Positions 1 to 7,660 are shown, counted from the stretch's first letter. The stretch is 17,675 nt of DNA from Prevotellaceae bacterium UBA1720 (GCA_002317475.1 DCIS01000032.1:5220-22894), one strand, 5' to 3'. Translations and numbers: made by a program. Notes: generated by a model not told the origin, from the sequence alone.

Positions 1-2
1 TG

Positions 3-1247
3 GACCAGAATACTGAGGTGGCACGCCGACTGAAGGCTCTGCCCAAGGTGAGCAGCGTAAAGCGCATCGCTACGACTGAGTATGCGGAGAAGTATGTGCT
101 GAAGATGGAGCACCCGCTGGATTACGCTCATCCCGAACTGGGCACGTTCCAGCAGCGTGTGTTCGTGGGGCATGTAGGCTTTGACCGCCCCACGGTGATC
201 GTGACCGAGGGTTATGGCGGAGAGCGCGAGATGAGCGCTTCGTCCATGGAGGAGATCAGCAAACTGCTGAACGCGAACCTGATCTTCGTGGAGTATCGTT
301 ACTTCCAGGAGAGTATGCCCAATCCCTGTAACTGGGACTACCTGACGGTGTGGAACTCGCTCTGCGACCTGCACGACGTGACCACCACCTTCAAGCAACT
401 CTATCCCAGGAAATGGCTGGCAACGGGTATCAGCAAGGGTGGACAGACGTGTATGTTCTATCGTGCCTATTTCCCTGACGATGTGGACGTGAGCGTGCCA
501 TACGTTGCCCCGCTGAACAAGACGGTGGAGGATGGTAGGCATGAGCCCTTCCTGACCAAGAACGTGGGTAATGCCCGCGAACGACAGGCGGTGCTGGACT
601 TCCAGACGGAGGTGCTGAAACGCCGTGCCCAGATGGAGCCTATGCTGGAGAAGTTTTGTAAGGAGAAGGGGTATAAATTCAACGAGGGTGTGACCATCAG
701 CGAGGTGCTGGACATGATGGTGCTGGAGTACAGCTATGCCTTGTGGCAATGGGGTACGAACGTGCATACCATCCCCAATCTGAAGGAGACGGATAAGGTG
801 CTCTTCGACCACTTGGTAGAAACGAGCGGACCAGACTATTTTCGTCCCGATCCCTATTTCCTGAGTTTCTTCGTGCAGGCAGCACGCGAACTGGGATACT
901 ATGGCTATGATACGAAACCCTTGAAACCTTATCTGAGCATCAAGGATGCCGAGGGATACCTGAACCGTCTGATGCTGCCCAAGGAACTGCAGGGCATCAA
1001 GTACAGCAAGGAGTTGTATAAGCATACGGTGAACTTCCTGAAGAAGAATGACCCCAAGATGATCTATATCTACGGCGAGAACGACCCCTGGAGTGCCAGT
1101 GGTGTGCTGACATGGCTGGACTTCAGCAAGAAACGGAATATGCACCTGTATGTGGATCCTAACGGCAGCCATCGTGCACGCATAGCTACCCTGCCTGCCA
1201 CGCAGAAGGAGGAGTGCATCAAGCTGTTAAAGGAGTGGATGGAGTAA
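3..1247 (+). CDS. S37-family (PS-10 type) secreted serine peptidase, 5' end missing
   Basis: Probable alpha/beta-hydrolase peptidase of the S37 family (prolyl tripeptidyl/tripeptidyl aminopeptidase type), expected in the periplasm or outside the cell. The frame is open to the window edge, so the N-terminus, including any signal peptide, lies outside. A GTG at 18 could be read as a start, but the frame continues upstream of it. Counting from that GTG, a nucleophile elbow GISKGG places the serine at 139. YGENDPW gives a likely catalytic Asp at 356 and NGSH a likely His at 385, in the order expected for the family. The visible part is about 414 residues and ends with TAA, so little is missing. 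A lipoprotein gene follows 52 nt downstream on the same strand, possibly cotranscribed. The gap has two AATTATAAA copies 14 bp apart and no clear promoter. The fold and triad are fairly secure; substrate specificity is not known. Confidence 0.85.
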   Translation, partial: DQNTEVARRLKALPKVSSVKRIATTEYAEKYVLKMEHPLDYAHPELGTFQQRVFVGHVGFDRPTVIVTEGYGGEREMSASSMEEISKLLNANLIFVEYRYFQESMPNPCNWDYLTVWNSLCDLHDVTTTFKQLYPRKWLATGISKGGQTCMFYRAYFPDDVDVSVPYVAPLNKTVEDGRHEPFLTKNVGNARERQAVLDFQTEVLKRRAQMEPMLEKFCKEKGYKFNEGVTISEVLDMMVLEYSYALWQWGTNVHTIPNLKETDKVLFDHLVETSGPDYFRPDPYFLSFFVQAARELGYYGYDTKPLKPYLSIKDAEGYLNRLMLPKELQGIKYSKELYKHTVNFLKKNDPKMIYIYGENDPWSASGVLTWLDFSKKRNMHLYVDPNGSHRARIATLPATQKEECIKLLKEWME

Positions 1248-1299
1248 TTATAAATTACCAATTATAAAATATAAATAAGCAACTGAAACTGGACGATAG

Positions 1300-1671
1300 A
1301 TGAAAAGAAGGAATTGTTTGACATTGGCAGCTATTGCTGTTACAATGTTGCTGGCCTCTTGTGCCACCAAGCAGAGTGCGGTGAATGATCTTCGTGCCTT
1401 CCAGCAGGAGATTGACACCAAAGGTATGACCTATGACCTGAACGACTGGAAGAAGGCTGCACAGGATTATGCCAAGATCAACAAGCGCATCTACAAGCAT
1501 TACAATGACTACACTGCTCAGGAGCTGGAGGAGATAGGCAAGATCAACGGTGAGTGTGCTGCCAGTTTTGCCAAGGGTACAGCCCAGAATATCGGCAATA
1601 AGGCTCAAGGTGCCATCAGTCTGATCAAGGGGCTGGTAGAGGGTGTAAAGTCCGTGATACCTGCTAAATAA
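1300..1671 (+). CDS. Small lipoprotein of unknown function
   Basis: This 123-residue protein has a typical lipoprotein signal: two Arg/Lys after Met, a hydrophobic stretch, then the lipobox LASC with the lipidated Cys at residue 21. It should therefore be anchored in the inner or outer membrane. The mature part is short, charged and probably helical. Residues around 30-85 are rich in Lys, Glu, Asp and Tyr, and the C-terminal 35 residues are amphipathic with several Gly and Val. No catalytic motif is visible. Similar short Bacteroidetes lipoproteins are known only as domains of unknown function, and I cannot place it more precisely. It follows the S37 peptidase gene. Its stop is followed 18 nt later by the 10-bp CTAGG repeat array. 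Confidence 0.75.
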   Translation: MKRRNCLTLAAIAVTMLLASCATKQSAVNDLRAFQQEIDTKGMTYDLNDWKKAAQDYAKINKRIYKHYNDYTAQELEEIGKINGECAASFAKGTAQNIGNKAQGAISLIKGLVEGVKSVIPAK

Positions 1672-1688
1672 GGAGAGTGTATAGGGAG

Positions 1689-1786
1689 CCTAGGAAAACC
1701 TAGGAAATCCTAGGACAATCTAGGAAATCCTAGGAAATTCTAGGACAACCTAGGAAACCTAGGGCAATCTAGGAAAAATATAGGGG
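1689..1786 (+). repeat. Tandem array of about nine 10-bp units (CTAGGAAAAC type)
   Basis: TAGG occurs at 1691, 1701, 1711, 1721, 1731, 1741 and 1751, an exact 10-bp period. The last units drift (TAGG at 1760, 1770 and 1781). The consensus unit is TAGGAAAxCC, so many junctions form the palindrome CCTAGG. There are no unique spacers, so this is not CRISPR. It fills the convergent gap between the lipoprotein gene and dapL. A lone related CTAGGAA lies at 1814-1820. A second array of the same unit is at 10491-10539 on the other strand. Confidence 0.9.
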
Positions 1787-1788
1787 TG

Positions 1789-1810
1789 ATAATGGGGTTG
1801 CCCCCATTAT
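1789..1810 (-). terminator. Hairpin after dapL, possible terminator
   Basis: A perfect 9-bp stem (ATAATGGGG pairing with CCCCATTAT) with a 4-nt loop lies 14 nt after the dapL stop codon, in the gap between convergent genes. On the minus strand a short T-rich stretch follows only about 8-12 nt later, and on the plus strand there is no T-run. It could end dapL transcription, or transcription from both sides, but it is not a textbook intrinsic terminator. Confidence 0.5.
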
Positions 1811-1824
1811 TCACTAGGAATCCC

Positions 1825-3045
1825 TTACAATGTGGCAAAGCGCTTCATGGCTTCTTCGCAGTCTTCTTTCTTGCCAAAGGCGGTGAGGCGTACATAGCCT
1901 TCCCCTGAAGGACCAAAGCCGACACCGGGTGTGGTGACAAGACCCAGTTCATGAAGCAGTTTGTCGAAGAAGGCCCATGAGGTGATGCCTTCGGGAGTCT
2001 TGAGCCAGATGTAAGGGGCATCTGTTCCACCAAACACCTCATAGCCCAGCTTGATGAGTTCCTGGCGCATGAAGTTGGCATTGTTCATGTAGTAGCCCAC
2101 GGTCTGGCGAACCTGTGCCTTACCCTCGGGTGTATAGATAGCCTCTGCTGCGCGCTGGGTGATGTACGAGGTACCATTGAACTTCGTGCACTGACGACGG
2201 TTCCAGAGGGCATTCAGTAGCACCTCTCCCTCACCATTGGGATTGGGTACCTTCAAGTCCTTGGGCACTACGGTATAGCCGCAGCGCACACCGGTGAAGC
2301 CTGCAGTCTTTGAATAGCTGCGGAGCTCGATGGCACACTGCTTGGCACCGGGAATTTCGTAGATGGTATGAGGGATATCATCGTGCTGTATGTATGCCTC
2401 GTAGGCTGCATCGTACATAATCAGACTCTTCTCGCGAAGGGCATACTCGACCCATGCGCTGAGCTGCTGACGAGTGAGCACCGTACCCGTGGGATTGTTG
2501 GGGTAGCAGAGGTAGATGATGTCGATATGCTCCTGGGGCAGGGCAGGCACGAAATGGTTGTCGGCAGAGACGGGCAGGAAGGTGATGTTGCTCCATTTTC
2601 CATCTGCGAAAACGCCTGCACGACCAGACATCACGTTGCTATCCACATATACGGGATAGACGGGGTCGGTGACACCTACAGAGCAACGGGTGTCCAGGAT
2701 GTCGCCGATATTACCGCAATCACTCTTGGCACCATCGCTGATGAAGACCTCGTCAAGGTCCAGCTGGACGCCACGTGGTTTGTAGTCATTCTTGACAATA
2801 GCCTCGCGCAGGAAATCATAACCCTGCTCGGGACCATAACCACGGAAGGTGGCACTGCTGGCCATCTCGTCTACAGCCTTGTGCATGGCCTCGATACAAG
2901 CCTGAGGAAGGGGCTGGGTAACATCACCGATACCCAGACTGATGACGTTCTTCTCGGGGTGCTCGGCCTTGAAAGCCTTTACTTTCTTGGCGATATCAGA
3001 GAACAGATAGCTGCTCTGCAATTTCAGGAAATTCTGGTTGATCAT
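1825..3045 (-). CDS. dapL: LL-diaminopimelate aminotransferase
   Basis: This enzyme makes LL-2,6-diaminopimelate from tetrahydrodipicolinate with glutamate as amino donor, bypassing the acylated intermediates of the DapC/D/E route. It is a PLP-dependent fold-type I protein of 406 residues, the usual length. It shows the substrate-binding stretch around GYGPEQGY (residues 69-76), YPNNPTGT (181-188), YDAAYEAY (211-218) and SYSKTAG (243-249), with K246 as the expected Schiff-base lysine. It lies last in the minus-strand group, 93 nt after dapF, whose enzyme uses its product. No promoter is visible in that gap, so cotranscription with dapF is likely. The start is preceded by CCAAAACATT, identical to the sequence before the pyrG start; there is no Shine-Dalgarno sequence. 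Confidence 0.97.
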   Translation of the reverse strand: MINQNFLKLQSSYLFSDIAKKVKAFKAEHPEKNVISLGIGDVTQPLPQACIEAMHKAVDEMASSATFRGYGPEQGYDFLREAIVKNDYKPRGVQLDLDEVFISDGAKSDCGNIGDILDTRCSVGVTDPVYPVYVDSNVMSGRAGVFADGKWSNITFLPVSADNHFVPALPQEHIDIIYLCYPNNPTGTVLTRQQLSAWVEYALREKSLIMYDAAYEAYIQHDDIPHTIYEIPGAKQCAIELRSYSKTAGFTGVRCGYTVVPKDLKVPNPNGEGEVLLNALWNRRQCTKFNGTSYITQRAAEAIYTPEGKAQVRQTVGYYMNNANFMRQELIKLGYEVFGGTDAPYIWLKTPEGITSWAFFDKLLHELGLVTTPGVGFGPSGEGYVRLTAFGKKEDCEEAMKRFATL

Positions 3046-3102
3046 AATGTTTTGGGTTTTTAGTTCATTGTTATGGGAATAGAGGGGGCCTAGGATAGTG
3101 GA

Positions 3103-3124
3103 GCTGTTCGACTAGTCGAACAGC
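3103..3124. repeat. Perfect 22-bp palindrome between dapF and dapL
   Basis: The sequence from GCTGTTCGA through CTAG to TCGAACAGC equals its own reverse complement over 22 bp. As RNA it would form a 9-bp stem with a CUAG loop. It begins 14 nt after the dapF stop. There is no T-run on either side, so it is not an obvious terminator. It could be an operator for a dimeric regulator, a processing hairpin or a dispersed repeat. A lone CCTAGG lies close by at 3089-3094. Confidence 0.8.
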
Positions 3125-3138
3125 ACAGAGTTTATTCC

Positions 3139-3978
3139 TTAACCCTCGGCCAGCTCCCCTTCAAAGGCGGTTTCGGCAGGACCGGTCATGAGGATGTGAT
3201 CATCCACCTCGTCGTAGGTGATCTCGAGGGCTCCACCATCCATCAGTACCTTGGAGAAACGGCCTGCACGCCCTGTGAGGAAGGCTGCAACGGCTGTGGC
3301 ACAGGCTCCGGTGCCGCAAGCCTGGGTGATGCCCGAACCGCGCTCCCATACACGCATACGCAGGGTGTCGTCCTGGCGTACCTCTACAAACTCCACATTG
3401 GCACGCTCGGGGAAGAGGGGGTGAAACTCGATCTGTGGGCCTATCTTGTCCACGGCAACCTGGTTGATGTCGTCCACAAAGATCACAACATGAGGATTGC
3501 CCATACAGACGTATGTTCCGACGTAGTCCTGTCCGTCAACGGTGATGGTATGGTCCTTCAAATCGCCTGTGGGGGTGGCAACCTGCAAGGGGTTAGCCAG
3601 CAAGGGCTTGCCCATATCCACGGTGGCACGGGTAACCTTGCCCTGCTCATCGGGAAGGAGAGTGATGACCTTGATGCCAGAGAGTGTGTCGAGGGTGATC
3701 TGGGTCTTGTCCGTCAGTTTGTGGTCATAGACATACTTGCCCACACAGCGTGAGCCGTTGCCACACATCATGGCCTCGGTACCATCGGCGTTGAAGATAC
3801 GCATGCGGAAATCGGCTACGTCAGAACGACTGATCATAATCAGTCCGTCAGAACCGATACCTGTGTGAGGCTTGCTCCATCGGATAGAGAACTCCTCGGG
3901 ATTGGGTATGGGGTAGAGGTCGGTGTTGACATAGATGTAGTCATTGCCCAGACCATGCATTTTTGTAAATTTTATCAT
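3139..3978 (-). CDS. dapF: Diaminopimelate epimerase
   Basis: This cytosolic enzyme converts LL-diaminopimelate to meso-diaminopimelate, the direct precursor of lysine and the peptidoglycan cross-linking residue, without a cofactor. Length is 279 residues, normal for the family. The N-terminus MIKFTKMHGLGNDY matches the family start and fixes the ATG. The two catalytic cysteines are C72 in MCGNGSRC and C221 in ACGTGACA. It lies 70 nt after pyrG and upstream of dapL, so two consecutive pathway steps are adjacent. The gap before it carries 7-8-nt periodic repeats (3990-4041) and no visible promoter, so it is probably read from the asnB promoter or an unrecognised one. Confidence 0.97.
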   Translation of the reverse strand: MIKFTKMHGLGNDYIYVNTDLYPIPNPEEFSIRWSKPHTGIGSDGLIMISRSDVADFRMRIFNADGTEAMMCGNGSRCVGKYVYDHKLTDKTQITLDTLSGIKVITLLPDEQGKVTRATVDMGKPLLANPLQVATPTGDLKDHTITVDGQDYVGTYVCMGNPHVVIFVDDINQVAVDKIGPQIEFHPLFPERANVEFVEVRQDDTLRMRVWERGSGITQACGTGACATAVAAFLTGRAGRFSKVLMDGGALEITYDEVDDHILMTGPAETAFEGELAEG

Positions 3979-3989
3979 AAGGGGGGTAT

Positions 3990-4041
3990 GTTTCTGGTTT
4001 CTTGTTTCTTGTTTCTTGTTTCAATGTTTCGATAAAACGAT
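3990..4041. repeat. 7-8-nt periodic repeat in the pyrG-dapF gap
   Basis: Plus-strand units are GTTTCTG (3990), GTTTCTT (3997, 4004, 4011), GTTTCAAT (4018), GTTTCGAT (4026) and AAAACGAT (4034). In the transcribed direction this reads as GAAACAA-type units. It occupies most of the 70-nt gap and ends about 8 nt from the pyrG stop. The same unit family fills the purF-pyrG gap. Confidence 0.9.
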
Positions 4042-4048
4042 ATTCGGC

Positions 4049-5638
4049 TTATTTGATTGCTGCCTTGATGAATGACATGAAGAGGGGATGGGGATGGAGC
4101 ACGGTGCTCTGGTACTCGGGATGGAACTGTGTGCCGATGAACCACTTGAGCTGGGGTATCTCGACAATCTCTACCAGGTCGGCTTCGGGGTTCTTGCCCA
4201 CGCACTTCATGCCTTTCTCCTCGTACTGAGACAGGTACTTGTTGTTGAACTCATAGCGATGACGATGACGCTCGCGAACCAGGGTGCTACCGTAGATCTC
4301 CTCGAGGCGCGAACCTGCCTGTAACTGACAATCGTAAGCTCCGAGACGCATGGTGCCACCCATGTTGGAGATGGTCTTCTGGTCCTCCATCATGTCAATG
4401 ACATTGTGTGGTGTCTGTGTGTCCATCTCGCTGCTGTTGGCATCCTTGTAGCCAAGGACGTTACGGGCAAACTCGATGACCATCATCTGCATACCTAAGC
4501 ATATACCGAAGCAGGGAATATCGTGGGTACGTGCATATTCGGTGGCCAGGATCTTGCCTTCGATGCCTCGCTGTCCAAAGCCCGGACAAATCACCAGTCC
4601 GTCCTGCTCCTGCAGTTGTTCCTGCAGGTTCTCCTTGGTCAGGAACTCGGAATTGATGAACGTGATCTTTACCTTGCGATGGTTGTAGGTGGCTGCATGT
4701 GATAGACTTTCGCTGATGGACTTGTAAGCATCCTGCAGGTCATACTTGCCCACGAGACCAATGCGTACAATCTCCGTAGCCGTCTTGCGAAGTTCGAGGA
4801 AGTTGAGCCAGGGACCCAGCTTGGGTGTCTCGCCAACGGGGATGCCCATCTTGCGCAGGATGGCACTGTCCAGTCCCTGGCGCTGCATGTTGACGGGTAC
4901 CTCGTAGATGCTGGGCAGATCCTCGCTCTGGATGACACACTCCAGGTCTACGTTGCAGAAACCTGCCACCTTCATACGCATGTGGTCGTCCAGGTGCTTC
5001 TCGGTGCGCAGGATGAGAATGTCGGGCTGGATACCATAGCTAAGCATCTCTTTGACAGAGTGTTGCGTGGGTTTGGTCTTCAGCTCATCGGCAGCCTTGA
5101 GGTAAGGAACATAGGTCAGGTGAATGCTGATGGCGTCCTTGCCCAGTTCCCATTTCAGCTGACGAATGGCCTCCAGGAAGGGAGCACTCTCGATATCGCC
5201 GATGGTACCGCCAATCTCGGTGATGACGAAGTCGTACTGACCCGTCTCGCCCAGATAGCGTATGTTGCTCTTGATCTCATCGGTGATATGAGGCACCACC
5301 TGAATGGTCTTGCCTAAGTAGTCGCCACGACGCTCCTTGTCAATGACAGACTTGTAGATGCGACCCGTGGTCATGGAATTGGCACGGGTAGTCTGGATGC
5401 CGGTGAAACGCTCGTAATGACCAAGGTCGAGGTCGGTCTCCATACCATCCACGGTGACGTAGCATTCGCCATGCTCGTAGGGATTGAGCGTACCGGGATC
5501 GATGTTGATGTAGGGGTCGAACTTCTGAATGGTAATCTTATAGCCACGTGCCTGTAACAGTTTTCCAATAGAAGAGGAGATGATGCCCTTACCAAGGGAT
5601 GAAACTACTCCACCTGTTACGAATATATACTTTGCCAT
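4049..5638 (-). CDS. pyrG: CTP synthase (glutamine-hydrolysing)
   Basis: This enzyme makes CTP from UTP, ATP and glutamine. The 529-residue protein has both domains. The N-terminal synthase carries the P-loop-like GGVVSSLGKGI (9-19) and the EIGGTIGDIES signature (141-151). The C-terminal class I glutamine amidotransferase carries CPGFGQRG (351-358), the nucleophile C380 in FGICLGMQ, and HPE with H506 and E508. The oxyanion segment is PGFG rather than the PGGFG common elsewhere, which I recall as usual in Bacteroidetes. The start MAKYIFVTGGVVSSLGKG is canonical and is preceded by CCAAAACATT, as for dapL. It lies in a run of glutamine-using enzymes; the upstream 106-nt gap is filled by short-period repeats and shows no promoter. 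Confidence 0.98.
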   Translation of the reverse strand: MAKYIFVTGGVVSSLGKGIISSSIGKLLQARGYKITIQKFDPYINIDPGTLNPYEHGECYVTVDGMETDLDLGHYERFTGIQTTRANSMTTGRIYKSVIDKERRGDYLGKTIQVVPHITDEIKSNIRYLGETGQYDFVITEIGGTIGDIESAPFLEAIRQLKWELGKDAISIHLTYVPYLKAADELKTKPTQHSVKEMLSYGIQPDILILRTEKHLDDHMRMKVAGFCNVDLECVIQSEDLPSIYEVPVNMQRQGLDSAILRKMGIPVGETPKLGPWLNFLELRKTATEIVRIGLVGKYDLQDAYKSISESLSHAATYNHRKVKITFINSEFLTKENLQEQLQEQDGLVICPGFGQRGIEGKILATEYARTHDIPCFGICLGMQMMVIEFARNVLGYKDANSSEMDTQTPHNVIDMMEDQKTISNMGGTMRLGAYDCQLQAGSRLEEIYGSTLVRERHRHRYEFNNKYLSQYEEKGMKCVGKNPEADLVEIVEIPQLKWFIGTQFHPEYQSTVLHPHPLFMSFIKAAIK

Positions 5639-5656
5639 AATGTTTTGGTTACTAAA

Positions 5657-5748
5657 GTTTCTATGTTTCTATGTTTCTGGGTTTCTCGTTTCTTGTTTCT
5701 TGTTTCTCGTTGACCCGTTGACCCGTTGACTCGTTGACTTGTTTCTAT
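5657..5748. repeat. Tandem array of 7-8-nt units filling the purF-pyrG gap
   Basis: Plus-strand units start at 5657, 5665 and 5673 (GTTTCTAT/GG, 8 nt), at 5681, 5688, 5695 and 5702 (GTTTCTC/T, 7 nt), at 5709, 5717, 5725 and 5733 (GTTGACCC/TC/TT, 8 nt) and at 5741 (GTTTCTAT). That is twelve units end to end with no gap. The last unit overlaps the stop codon of the PurF-like gene. The GTTTC and GTTGAC subfamilies suggest that blocks were duplicated separately. Confidence 0.93.
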
Positions 5749-7601
5749 GTCTTCTCGTAATAGTCGATATAAGCACGGTTTAGCATGCGGATACCACCTG
5801 GGGTGGGATAGTCGCCTGTAAAGTACCAATCGCCGGTATGGTTGGGACAAGCCTCGCGAAGACCCTGACAGGTCTGGAAGATCAGTTCCACCTTGGTACC
5901 CACACTCTTGGGCGTGAGTAACTCTGCAATCTTGGCAGATATCTCCTCGTCAGTGAAGGGGGCATAAATGGCTTTGACGTAGTTGGTCATGTCCTCACGG
6001 TCCTGCTGCAGAGCCTGCTTGCATTGCTCATATACCTGGGTGGTAACCTGCTCCATGCCACGATCCTTCAGTAAGGCCAAGGCTGCCTTGAAAGCAATGA
6101 ACTGCTCCATGCTGCTCATGTCGATACCGTAATAGTCGGGGTAGCGAATCTGAGGTGAGGAGGATACGATGATGGTCTTCTTGGGGTGCAAGCGATCCAG
6201 GATGCGTATGATACTCTGGCGAAGGGTGGTGCCGCGAACGATGCTGTCATCGATGATAACCAGATTGTCCACCTCGGGCACCAGACTGCCGTAAGTGATG
6301 TCGTAGACATGAGCGGCAAGGTCATTGCGACTATTGCCCTCAGCGATGAAGGTACGCAGTTTGATGTCCTTGATTGCCACCTTCTCACTACGCACGCGCA
6401 TAGATAGAATATGGTGTATCTCCTCGGCACGGTTGGGGTCGGAGAGGAGTTCCTTCAGTTTGTCAGCCTTCAACTGGTTCAGGTAATGATCCATGCCCTC
6501 AACCAAACCGAAGAATGCCACCTCGGCAGTGTTGGGGATATAAGAGAAGACGGTGTGCTCGATATCATAGTCGATGGCAGGAAGAATCTGGTTGACCAGA
6601 CGATGACCTAACTGCTTACGTTCGTGATAGATATCCTTGTCGCTGCCTCGGCTGAAATAGATACGTTCGAAGGAGCAGGCACGTTTCTCCTTGGGTTGGT
6701 TGATTTGCTCCAGACGGATCGTGCCATTCTGTGAGGTAAGCAAAGCCTGGCCGGGTTCCAGTTCGTGGATATCCTCGATGTTGACGTTCAGAACGGTCTG
6801 AATGACAGGACGTTCGGAAGCCAGTACCAGAATCTCGTCATCCTGATAATAGAACGCCGTACGAATGCCCCAAGGGTCACGCAGGGCAAAGGACTCACCG
6901 CTGCCCGTGACGCCACACATCACATAACCGCCATCCCAGTAACAACTGCTGGTGCGCAGCACGTTGGCCATATCAATACGCTCCTCGATGGCGTGGGTGA
7001 GATCCAATCCCGTCTTGCCAGCTGCGGTGCAGCGATTGTAGACGCGTTCTACCTCACGATCCAGGCGATGTCCCACCTGCTCCAACATGATGTGGGTATC
7101 GGCATATTTGCGGGGATGCTGACCATTGGCTACGATACGCTGGAAGACCTCGTCGACGTTCGTCAGATTGAAATTGCCACAAAGGGCAAGGTTCTTCGCC
7201 CTCCAGTTGTTACGACGAAGGAAGGGGTGGATATAGTCCAGTCCGCTGCGTCCTGTGGTGGAGTAGCGAAGGTGACCCATGTAGAGTTCGCCGATGAAGG
7301 GCGGCATGCCATCCTCCCACTCCTCAGCCTGCTGTTGCTGGGTGTGCACGGCATTGAAGATCTCTGTGATGGCCGTTGTGCCAGCAGCACGTTCACGGAA
7401 CATGTACTCGTCACCGGGCTTGGCGCTGAGGCGCACACAAGCTATGCCGGCACCTTCCTGTCCACGGTTGTGCTGCTTCTCCATCAGGAGATAGAGTTTG
7501 TTGAGGGCATACTGCATGGTGCCGTACTTCTCCTCGTAATAGTTCAGCGGTTTCAGCAATCGGATCATTGCTACGCCACATTCATGTTTCAACTGTTCCA
7601 T
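5745..7601 (-). CDS. PurF-like amidophosphoribosyltransferase, divergent 618-residue form
   Basis: This looks like a glutamine PRPP amidotransferase family member, the enzyme type that makes phosphoribosylamine in purine synthesis. The start chosen is the ATG at 7601 (MEQLKHECGVAM). It leaves the class II amidotransferase cysteine at residue 8, so a short propeptide would have to be removed. A longer frame to 7760 would overlap asnB and adds nothing recognisable. Features are HNRGQEGAG (44-52), GHLRYSTTG (109-117), CGNFNLTN (141-148) and the PRPP-binding VIIDDSIVRGTT (448-459), followed by IRYPDYYGIDM (485-495). At 618 residues it is longer than ordinary PurF (about 470-510). It has extra sequence near 365-430, a long C-terminal part after about 500, and no clear match to the KNRYxGRT loop. 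It lies 59 nt after asnB. It is either a purine enzyme or a paralogue with a nitrogen role. Confidence 0.82.
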   Translation of the reverse strand: MEQLKHECGVAMIRLLKPLNYYEEKYGTMQYALNKLYLLMEKQHNRGQEGAGIACVRLSAKPGDEYMFRERAAGTTAITEIFNAVHTQQQQAEEWEDGMPPFIGELYMGHLRYSTTGRSGLDYIHPFLRRNNWRAKNLALCGNFNLTNVDEVFQRIVANGQHPRKYADTHIMLEQVGHRLDREVERVYNRCTAAGKTGLDLTHAIEERIDMANVLRTSSCYWDGGYVMCGVTGSGESFALRDPWGIRTAFYYQDDEILVLASERPVIQTVLNVNIEDIHELEPGQALLTSQNGTIRLEQINQPKEKRACSFERIYFSRGSDKDIYHERKQLGHRLVNQILPAIDYDIEHTVFSYIPNTAEVAFFGLVEGMDHYLNQLKADKLKELLSDPNRAEEIHHILSMRVRSEKVAIKDIKLRTFIAEGNSRNDLAAHVYDITYGSLVPEVDNLVIIDDSIVRGTTLRQSIIRILDRLHPKKTIIVSSSPQIRYPDYYGIDMSSMEQFIAFKAALALLKDRGMEQVTTQVYEQCKQALQQDREDMTNYVKAIYAPFTDEEISAKIAELLTPKSVGTKVELIFQTCQGLREACPNHTGDWYFTGDYPTPGGIRMLNRAYIDYYEKT

Positions 7602-7610
7602 ATAAGTTCT

Positions 7611-7650
7611 TTTCGATTTTTCGAGGACTCGATAATTCGATACTTCGGTA
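7611..7650. repeat. 8-nt periodic TCGA repeat in the leader of the PurF-like gene
   Basis: TCGA occurs at 7613, 7621, 7629 and 7637 and TCGG at 7645, an exact 8-nt period over five units. It fills most of the 59-nt gap between asnB and the PurF-like gene, just upstream of the start codon. The unit differs from the GTTTC units near pyrG, but period and placement are alike. Confidence 0.85.
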
Positions 7651-7660
7651 GTTGGAAGGT

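Noticed and set aside
1689..1786. CRISPR array
   Set aside because: Units are 10 bp, directly adjoining, with no unique spacers and no cas genes nearby.
2368..3063. Long open frame on the plus strand opposite dapL
   Set aside because: It is antisense to a clearly recognised enzyme, its translation has no familiar motif, and it exists because of codon bias on the coding strand.
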